From an uncultured Collinsella sp. (lineage in GTDB: Bacteria > Actinomycetota > Coriobacteriia > Coriobacteriales > Coriobacteriaceae): a stretch of DNA of 64,000 nt. A model generated the notes under the pieces. The model was not told the origin of the DNA and did no database searches. It saw nothing but the letters and a program-made list of their open reading frames with translations. The stretch lies in contig CABUPE010000004.1 of assembly GCA_902493515.1 (NCBI GenBank), forward strand, positions 28,358 through 92,357, read 5' to 3'. Both the position numbers and the translations under genes were made by a program. Below, in pieces: positions 58,281-64,000 of the stretch. Each line of letters begins with the position of its first letter. The stretch's first letter is position 1.

Positions 58281-59390
58281 TTAAGCTGGCTTGAGCCCAA
58301 AGCACGCTCGGAGCGTATTCAGCAGAGCATCTTGCCTCTTTCGACGAGCCTCTACGCGATTCTGATATCGCTTACCCATACGCTGGTGGATGCGCCATGC
58401 GAGCGCTTCCATCGCTTCCATGTCGCGGAGCATTTCGTTGTTGACCGTCGCGACCTCGATTCCCATAGTAATCAAGCCCGTGTTGCGCTTTTCATCATGG
58501 ATACGTCCCCTCCGAGAGGAATGGCCCAGCTCACCGTTGTATTCCAGGTCAAACCGAGCTGCTTCCTGATACGCATCGCAAACTGCATGCGGCATCCCCG
58601 AGATTGCCTGCGCACGGTCATCGAACTCGATCTTGTAGTCGGTCTTAAAAGGTCCGCAGGCAAACCCGCCATAGGAAAACGGAAGCGAAAACAGGGCGAG
58701 CATGATGCACTCCATGGGTGAGCGCAGGTTTTCCGAAAGATAGGGACACAGACGCTGCAGCTGCTTGGCCGCGTTCCCCTTGCATACCGCGAGGTAATCT
58801 GCCAGACGATCGGGCGTCAGCACCGGCTCAACCTCAAAGTAGCCCACATCTGCTGGCTGGTCCTTGTCCTTTGCAAGTTTATTCGTAACAGGCGAGGTGT
58901 AGGGAGGCAGATACTTCCCGCGGTCACTCAGCGAAATCTTAGAGCACAGCTCCTGAGCCAGGGCAAATGCCTGGATGCAGCCGACCTCGCGTGCGACGGC
59001 TACGCAAAGGGCCTCGGGAGATAGACTGTATACACCCGGCTCCACCTCTAGAATCGAGCCGACAGGCAACCCGGAACACACGGACCAGCCCACGCCAGGC
59101 ATGCGGCGGCGCTGCGCCGCAGATCCCACCAGTAAGCAAAGATCTTCTTGCACCTCGCCACTTGCGGCCCCAATCCGCACCAAGTCGGGAAGATAGATGT
59201 CCTCGGTCGAGGGCGACGACGTGCGCAGCACACGGCGCTCTTCATCGGGATTGAGGTCCCTCCAGCTTATGTAGCCCATCTGCCGGCGCTCGGCGCGCAT
59301 CATGCGTAGCGCCGAGGCGCCTGTTAGGATTACGGAAGCCGCTAGCTGTTCGCCTGTCGGCTCGTTGCACCGCTCAATCTTTACTGCCAC
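58281..59390 (-). CDS. Hypothetical protein with nuclease-like C-terminal domain
   Basis: A 369-residue protein if begun at the GTG at 59390, which has AGGGGTGG just upstream and lies 11 bases after the comF stop; the open frame runs further but only as a shadow of comF. The N-terminal two thirds match nothing I know. Near the end, RFDLEYNGELGHSSRRGRIHDEKRNTGLITMGIEVATVNNEML resembles the core of Vsr/DUF559-type endonucleases (D, E-x-N/D-G-x-x-H, then D-x-x-R-x-x-x-L-x-x-x-G). Such domains occur in AbiEi-like proteins of actinobacteria. It may be an accessory or defence-like gene attached to comF. Function unproven. Confidence 0.7.
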   Translation of the reverse strand: MAVKIERCNEPTGEQLAASVILTGASALRMMRAERRQMGYISWRDLNPDEERRVLRTSSPSTEDIYLPDLVRIGAASGEVQEDLCLLVGSAAQRRRMPGVGWSVCSGLPVGSILEVEPGVYSLSPEALCVAVAREVGCIQAFALAQELCSKISLSDRGKYLPPYTSPVTNKLAKDKDQPADVGYFEVEPVLTPDRLADYLAVCKGNAAKQLQRLCPYLSENLRSPMECIMLALFSLPFSYGGFACGPFKTDYKIEFDDRAQAISGMPHAVCDAYQEAARFDLEYNGELGHSSRRGRIHDEKRNTGLITMGIEVATVNNEMLRDMEAMEALAWRIHQRMGKRYQNRVEARRKRQDALLNTLRACFGLKPA

Positions 59391-59400
59391 AAAACCACCC

Positions 59401-60207
59401 CTACCAAACGCGTGCGATAGCGAGGCCATCGACTGCCGCAGCGCCGGCGCGCTTGAGCTCCGCCGAAGCCGCGGCCATCGTCGCGCCCGTGGTGATAACG
59501 TCATCGATAAGCAGCAGGCGGCGGCCGTGCACATCCTCAACCGTCTCGTACATGCCTTGGGCACGCTCGCGGCGCTCCTCACGACCGAGTTCGCGCTGGT
59601 CGCCATGCCCGTACTTGACGAGCGCATCGAGCAGAGGAACACCCGACAGCTCGCAAAATGGGCGCGCAATAGCCTCCATATGATCAAAACCACGCCGCCG
59701 AAACGCTGCCGCCGTCGCAGGCACAAACACCACCGCATCCGCACCGGACAGCACACCTCCGTAGCAATCGGGCGCTACGACCTGGGCATGCAGGGCGGTG
59801 TCGTAGAGCAGCTCCGCCAGATACGGAGCCAGACGTCGCTCGCCCGCATCCTTGTACGCTTTAATGATGCGCGGCAGCGGATGCGCATAGACGGCGCACG
59901 CCAGGCAGCGGTCGAGCGCCTCCGCCATTGCCGAGGACGTGCCCTCGACCGAACACTCAGTGCACAGCAAATCCCCAAACGGGGCGCCGCATCGGGTGCA
60001 GCTATGACGTGGGTCGATGAGCGTGAGCGCAGCCAGGCAGTCTTGGCAAATAAGCGCACCGGCGCGCTCGCAGCCGGCACATCGTGTTGGCGACAATGCC
60101 TCGAGCGCCTCGCGTGCTGCCCGCTCGGCAAACGGTAGCAATTCGTCCGCAAACGGTAGGGCACCGGCACCCTGCAGACAGTTCAATATGTTCAGATGGC
60201 TCTTCAA
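59401..60207 (-). CDS. comF: ComF-family phosphoribosyltransferase-like protein
   Basis: A 268-residue ComF protein. The N-terminal zinc finger shows CAGCERAGALICQDC and then CTRCGAPFGDLLCTEC; the PRPP-binding loop is LLLIDDVITTGATM near residues 228-241. ComF is needed in competent bacteria for handling single-stranded DNA during uptake, probably with ComFA and PriA. It starts at a TTG (60207) behind AGGGAGGG, which is buried in a perfect 12-bp hairpin (60211-60246). The 58281 gene follows closely. Confidence 0.92.
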   Translation of the reverse strand: MKSHLNILNCLQGAGALPFADELLPFAERAAREALEALSPTRCAGCERAGALICQDCLAALTLIDPRHSCTRCGAPFGDLLCTECSVEGTSSAMAEALDRCLACAVYAHPLPRIIKAYKDAGERRLAPYLAELLYDTALHAQVVAPDCYGGVLSGADAVVFVPATAAAFRRRGFDHMEAIARPFCELSGVPLLDALVKYGHGDQRELGREERRERAQGMYETVEDVHGRRLLLIDDVITTGATMAAASAELKRAGAAAVDGLAIARVW

Positions 60208-60210
60208 GAC

Positions 60211-60246
60211 ACAACCCTCCCTACGTTCGGTCGCAGGGAGGGTTGT
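60211..60246 (-). promoter_or_regulatory. Hairpin covering the comF ribosome site
   Basis: ACAACCCTCCCT and AGGGAGGGTTGT form a perfect 12-bp stem with a 12-base loop. On the minus strand the 3' arm contains the comF Shine-Dalgarno AGGGAGGG and ends 3 bases before the TTG start. It lacks a T run, so it looks more like a translational switch than a terminator, though it could also mark the end of the tmk-holB-ricT transcript. Confidence 0.65.
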
Positions 60247-60309
60247 TGATTCAGCGTTATGATACCCCGACGCGCTCGGGGCAAGGCGGGCTAAATCCGC
60301 TCGCGGGCG

Positions 60310-62010
60310 CTATTCGCCGGCAGGCGGTTGCGGTGCGGACGAGGTGTGGGTCGAGCCTTCACCACCGTCCTGGCGCGGCTTGCGGGAGCGACGGCGACGA
60401 CGACGCTTTTGACCCTGGTCAGTCGAGCCCTCGCCGCCGCGATCCTCGCGCGGCTCGCGCTCGTCGCGAGCGGCGCCACGCGAAGCCTTGGCAGCCGCTC
60501 CCCCGCCATCCCCGGGACGACGGCGCGTGACCTTGACCTCGCCATCCGAGACCTGATCGGCCACGGAGGGCACTGAGGGCTTCTGTTGCGCGCCCGAGGA
60601 ATGGCGACGGCGCGGACGCGGCGCGCGCTCCTCCTCGCCACGTGACTTGCCGCTCTTGTCGACAGGCGCATCGGAGGCCGAGGCGCCCTTGGGAGCGGCA
60701 CCGGCCTCGCGAGCGGCTGCGGCGCGGAAGGCGTCCTCGCGCTCCTCGCTCGACAGATGACGGCGACGACGGCGTGTGGGGTTCATGCCACCGCCGCGAT
60801 TCTGCTGCTGGGGCTGCTGAGCCTCGCGCTCGCGGGAAGCGTTCTTGCCTGCGGGAGCGACCTCGCCGGCATCGCCCGAACCCGAGCGTTTGCGACGACG
60901 ACGGCCACCGGCGGCCTCCTCGGCCTCGGGTGCCTCAACCTTACCACGGCCCTTTCCGCGGCCACGGCCCTCGCCCTGCCCCTGACCGGCGCGAGCATCG
61001 GATTCGGCATCGCGACGACGGCGCTTGGGCATCGACGTGCCGGCCAGACGGTCGGCACTCGACAGACCATCGCCCACGTCGACGCCGTTCTCGCGATCGA
61101 GCTCCATGAGCGCCAGGCGCATCTCGGGCGACTCGATGCGCTCGAGCACGTCGCGCGTCACGCAGTCGGGGCGGCAGTTGCAGCCCTGCTCGGCAGCCTT
61201 CTTTTTGCAGCCCTCCGAGCACGTCATATCGGCCAGGTTGACCTTAAAGACTTTGCCGTTCTCCAGGCGCAGCACCAACTGCTCGCGCGGCGTGTCATAT
61301 TCCTGGATACGCGCCTTGCCAAGCGGCGTATCGATGAGCGTTTTCTTTTTGGGCGCACGGCTCTTAAAGTCCTTGTACGCCTCGAACTCATAGCGCAGAC
61401 AGCACATCAGGCGGCCGCAAACGCCGCTGATCTTGGACGAGTTGAGCGGCAGGTCCTGCTCTTTTGCCATGCGGATCGAGACGGGCTCAAACTGTCCGCC
61501 AAAGCGCGTACAGCAGAGTTCCTGTCCGCACTGGGCATAGCCGCCCACCAGGCGGGTCTCGTCGCGCACGCCGATCTGGCGCATGTCGACGCGAATGTGC
61601 AGCGTCGAGGACAGATCCTTGACGAGCTGGCGAAAATCGACGCGCTCCTCTGCCGCAAAGTAGAACACGGCCTTTTCGCCGCCAAACAGGTACTCGACGC
61701 CCACCGGCTTCATCTCGAGGTCGAGCTCCTTGACCAGGCGGCGGAAGTCGACCATGGCCTCGTCGCCCTGAATGGCCAGGTCGTCGGCAAGCTGCAGGTC
61801 GATGTCGCTCGCCACGCGCAGCACGGGCTTGAGCGGCTGACCGATCTCGTCTTGCGGCACCTCAAAGGGATCGGCCGTGACCAGGCCGATCTCGGTTCCG
61901 CGCTCAGTGGAGCAAATGGCATAATCGGCCTCGAGGATATCCAGATCCTGCGGATCGAACCACAGGTCGCGCGAGGCGTAGGTAAACTTAACGGGTACGA
62001 CTAACGGCAT
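60310..62010 (-). CDS. ricT: PSP1-domain protein RicT with a long basic tail
   Basis: A 566-residue protein. Residues 1 to about 310 are the PSP1/RicT (YaaT) part, with CGQELCCTRFGGQFEPVSIRMAKEQDLPLNSSKISGVCGRLMCCLRYE and CSEGCKKKAAEQGCNCRPDC, the Cys clusters that bind Fe-S in the Ric complex. RicT works with RicA and RicF to direct RNase Y processing and affects competence and sporulation in Bacillus, where it is only about 275 residues. The additional 250 residues are low-complexity, full of Arg, Lys, Gly and Ala (KRRRRRRSRKPRQ), like RNA-binding tails of RNases. It overlaps holB by 10 bases. Confidence 0.93.
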   Translation of the reverse strand: MPLVVPVKFTYASRDLWFDPQDLDILEADYAICSTERGTEIGLVTADPFEVPQDEIGQPLKPVLRVASDIDLQLADDLAIQGDEAMVDFRRLVKELDLEMKPVGVEYLFGGEKAVFYFAAEERVDFRQLVKDLSSTLHIRVDMRQIGVRDETRLVGGYAQCGQELCCTRFGGQFEPVSIRMAKEQDLPLNSSKISGVCGRLMCCLRYEFEAYKDFKSRAPKKKTLIDTPLGKARIQEYDTPREQLVLRLENGKVFKVNLADMTCSEGCKKKAAEQGCNCRPDCVTRDVLERIESPEMRLALMELDRENGVDVGDGLSSADRLAGTSMPKRRRRDAESDARAGQGQGEGRGRGKGRGKVEAPEAEEAAGGRRRRKRSGSGDAGEVAPAGKNASREREAQQPQQQNRGGGMNPTRRRRRHLSSEEREDAFRAAAAREAGAAPKGASASDAPVDKSGKSRGEEERAPRPRRRHSSGAQQKPSVPSVADQVSDGEVKVTRRRPGDGGGAAAKASRGAARDEREPREDRGGEGSTDQGQKRRRRRRSRKPRQDGGEGSTHTSSAPQPPAGE

Positions 62011-63128
62011 TTCAGTGCCTTCCTGATATCGAACAGCATGACCTCGATGGCCAGCTGGGGAGTAACGTTTCTGGCGATGTTGCGCTCGGCGGTCGCGACT
62101 GCCTCGAGCGCCCGGGTGGCACCCGCAACATTCGTCGCAGCGGCAAGCCGACCGATCGTGTCGCGCACGTCTTCGTTCACCACGTCGGCTGCCTCGTCCT
62201 GAAGTGTCAGCAGCACATCGCGCATGAGCGTCCGCGCGCTCGCCAGCGCTTCCATGATACCCGAACGCTCGCGCGCGTTGAGTTCGCGCTTGTTGCGGTC
62301 CTCAAGCTGCTTCAATGCTCCACGCGACAGGTAGTCGGCGTTTTGCTCGAGCACCTTTTCCTGTGTGGACTTGACCTCGGCGAGAGGCGCCTTAACGGCG
62401 ACGATGAGTGACTTGGCGCGGCTGAGCACGTCGGCCTCGTCGGCGGCGATGAGCGAATCGATGGCGCGAACCATCTGACGGCGGGCGTCCTGGCGCTCGG
62501 CGCTCTTGAGGAACTCGATGCCACGCGTGGGGCTTCCCGCTACGCCGACGGCCATGCGGCAACGCGCAGGGTCCTGACCGGTGGCGCGGCTCACGGCCTG
62601 CGCGGCGACGGCGGGCGATACCAGCCGAAACGGCACGCACTGGCAGCGGCTCACGATGGTGGGCAACATCACGTCTGCCGAGGTGCCCAGCAGGATGAAC
62701 ATAACGCCCTCGGGCGGCTCCTCGAGCGTTTTGAGCAGTGCGTTGGCGGTGTTGGCGCGCAGTTGCTCGGCACGGTCGATGATGTAGACCTTGGCCTTGG
62801 CGCGGATGGGCGCCAGAGGCACGTCATCGAGCAGCTCGCGGGTCTGGGCGATGAGGTAGCCCGTGGCGCTCTCGGGCGTGTAATAGTGCACGTCGGGGTG
62901 CGTATGGCGGGCGACGCGCACGCAGCTATCGCATGAGCCGCAGCCGTCCTGCTCGCACAGGAAGGCTTGGGCGAGCGCCCACGCGGCGTCGAGCTTGCCC
63001 GCGCCGGGCGCGCCCAAAAACAGGTAGGCGTGCGATGCGCGACCGCTGGCGACGGCATTGGTCAAAAAGTCGCGCACGCGCTCTTGGGTGTCAAGCTTGG
63101 CCAGCAGGCTTGCCTGAGCGGGGGCCAT
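62001..63128 (-). CDS. holB: DNA polymerase III delta' subunit
   Basis: A 375-residue clamp-loader subunit. FLGAPGAGKLDAAWALAQAFLC is the Walker-A-like loop, with Leu where Thr/Ser is usual, as expected of delta' proteins that do not hydrolyse ATP. CGSCDSCVRVARHTHPDVHYY is the zinc-binding module, VYIIDRAEQLRANTANALLKTLEEPPEGVMFIL the DEAD-box-like segment with SRC (TIVSRCQCVPF) near 165. It loads the sliding clamp. The start at 63128 follows CCAGGAGGCCGAGTAAC inside the tmk end. It is flanked by tmk and ricT as in many Gram-positives. Confidence 0.95.
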   Translation of the reverse strand: MAPAQASLLAKLDTQERVRDFLTNAVASGRASHAYLFLGAPGAGKLDAAWALAQAFLCEQDGCGSCDSCVRVARHTHPDVHYYTPESATGYLIAQTRELLDDVPLAPIRAKAKVYIIDRAEQLRANTANALLKTLEEPPEGVMFILLGTSADVMLPTIVSRCQCVPFRLVSPAVAAQAVSRATGQDPARCRMAVGVAGSPTRGIEFLKSAERQDARRQMVRAIDSLIAADEADVLSRAKSLIVAVKAPLAEVKSTQEKVLEQNADYLSRGALKQLEDRNKRELNARERSGIMEALASARTLMRDVLLTLQDEAADVVNEDVRDTIGRLAAATNVAGATRALEAVATAERNIARNVTPQLAIEVMLFDIRKALKCR

Positions 63129-63129
63129 G

Positions 63130-63813
63130 TTACTCGGCCTCCTGGGCTAGCGCGATAGCGACGGCATCCTGGGAAATGTCGAGGCCGTAGGCGCGAACCT
63201 GCTCGACCGTCTGTGCGAATACGTCCTCGATGGACGCGGTCGCGTCGATGAGCTTTACGCGGTTTGGCTCATCGGCGGCAATTGCGCAAAAACCCTGGTA
63301 GACACGCTCTTGGAAGGCCATGCCCTTAGCCTCCATGCGATCTGCCGCGCCACGGGCTGCCATGCGCAGCGCCGCCTGCTCGGGCGTGATGTGATAAACG
63401 AGTGTGAGCGCCGGGTGCGTACCCGCGACGGCCAGGTTGTTGGCGTCGCGCACTATCTGGCGATCGAGGCCGTCGGCAAACGCCTGGTAGCAGGTCGTGG
63501 AATCGTAGAAGCGATCGCACAGGACCACCTTGCCGGCAGCGAGGGCGGGCGCGATGACCTCGTGCACCAGCTGGGCACGGGCGGCCTCATACAGCAGCAG
63601 CTCGCAAGTGTCGCCCATCGCCGTATTGGCGGGGTCGAGCAGCAGAGCACGGATCTTTTCGCTGATGGCGGTACCGCCCGGCTCGCGCAGGCTCACAACC
63701 TGGTAGCCAGCGAGTTCGAGCGCGCGGGCAAGCAGGCGCGCCTGCGTGGACTTGCCGGCGCCATCGACGCCCTCGAGCGTGATAAAGCTATGTTGAGCGG
63801 GCTCAAAAGCCAT
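63130..63813 (-). CDS. tmk: Thymidylate kinase
   Basis: A 227-residue kinase converting dTMP to dTDP. The P-loop is EGVDGAGKSTQ (residues 14-24), LREPGGTAISEKIRALLLDP is the DR(E)PGG dTMP-binding motif, and VVLCDRFYDSTTCYQAFADGLD the conserved DRY/F-S-x-AYQ region. GAADRMEAKGMAFQERVYQGF is the lid. The ATG at 63813 follows GGAAGGGGCTGCGCCC. First gene of tmk-holB-ricT. The 187 bases to the window end carry no gene. Confidence 0.96.
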   Translation of the reverse strand: MAFEPAQHSFITLEGVDGAGKSTQARLLARALELAGYQVVSLREPGGTAISEKIRALLLDPANTAMGDTCELLLYEAARAQLVHEVIAPALAAGKVVLCDRFYDSTTCYQAFADGLDRQIVRDANNLAVAGTHPALTLVYHITPEQAALRMAARGAADRMEAKGMAFQERVYQGFCAIAADEPNRVKLIDATASIEDVFAQTVEQVRAYGLDISQDAVAIALAQEAE

Positions 63814-63927
63814 GGGCGCAGCCCCTTCCTACAAGGCGCGTAAATGCAGATATATCAACCAAGCCATGATACCCCAGTGCTCGGCGCGTCCCAAATCCCA
63901 CCTAGCCAATGGCCACTCAGGCGGCAG

Positions 63928-63955
63928 TTAGGGACGTTCCTAAACTGCCGGCACA
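63928..63955. repeat. Dispersed repeat fragment
   Basis: The sequence around TTCCTAAACTGCCGGCA shares the AAACTGCCGGCA core with the direct repeats at 7959 and 9470. It is upstream of tmk. Probably another member of the same dispersed family; the element may continue beyond the window. Confidence 0.45.
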
Positions 63956-64000
63956 GACGATATGAGCAGGACATAAAAACATTGAGAGCCCCTGCTGCAT

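Overview
The window reads as the chromosome of a Gram-positive gut actinobacterium of the class Coriobacteriia, most probably Collinsella. This is inferred from the moderately high GC, AGGAGG-type ribosome binding sites, class II galT, PTS-based lactose use with a complete tagatose-6-phosphate route, and the tmk-holB-ricT block. No rRNA or marker gene is present to fix the species. I count 55 intact protein genes, one tRNA-Thr and two gene remnants. There is no phage, no CRISPR array and no insertion sequence with an intact transposase. Several families of palindromic intergenic repeats are present.

Region 1 (1-14.3 kb): a class II aldolase divergent from a DeoR regulator; a flavodiiron protein; a LacI-type regulator divergent from galK-galT (Leloir pathway); an AAA ATPase/DUF4143 gene bracketed by direct repeats; then the minus-strand lac operon lacA-lacB-lacX-lacC. 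Region 2 (14.5-30 kb): three neighbouring beta-galactoside modules, each with its own LacI regulator divergent from a fused PTS EIICB (lacE type) and a 6-phospho-beta-galactosidase (lacG type). Only one lactose-type EIIA (lacF type, 14.6 kb) is visible for them. Region 3 (30-39 kb): a Fic protein, a truncated deoR copy, a fourth EIICB divergent from an unrecognised TIM-barrel-like protein plus a GntR regulator, an intact DeoR, galM, an orphan mannose-type EIIB without its active histidine, and tRNA-Thr(CGT). Region 4 (39-49.4 kb): an amino-sugar region with yhcH, a nagA remnant, a second lacC-lacX pair, a flavodoxin-like protein, nagA/agaA, agaS, a GntR regulator and a mannose-family PTS operon (IIA-YajC-IIB-IIC-IID). 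Region 5 (49.9-64 kb): mostly housekeeping, with isocitrate dehydrogenase, a dehydrogenase with a Cys/His-rich tail, DegV, HPF, an amino-acid-binding lipoprotein, comF, ricT, holB and tmk.

How it fits together: lactose-type sugars enter as 6-phosphates, LacG enzymes release galactose-6-phosphate, and LacAB isomerise it to tagatose-6-phosphate. N-acetylgalactosamine entering through the mannose-family PTS would be deacetylated (nagA/agaA) and deaminated-isomerised (agaS) to the same tagatose-6-phosphate. Both streams then use LacC (two copies) and the class II aldolase. Free galactose can instead take GalM-GalK-GalT. Each LacI regulator faces its own ACGT-centred operators. In addition, a motif made of two ACCG-headed half sites exactly 21 bp apart lies upstream of five sugar operons and may mark a shared regulator that I cannot name. 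I regard this motif, the recurrent hairpin families and the multiplied lac modules as the most interesting parts of the window.
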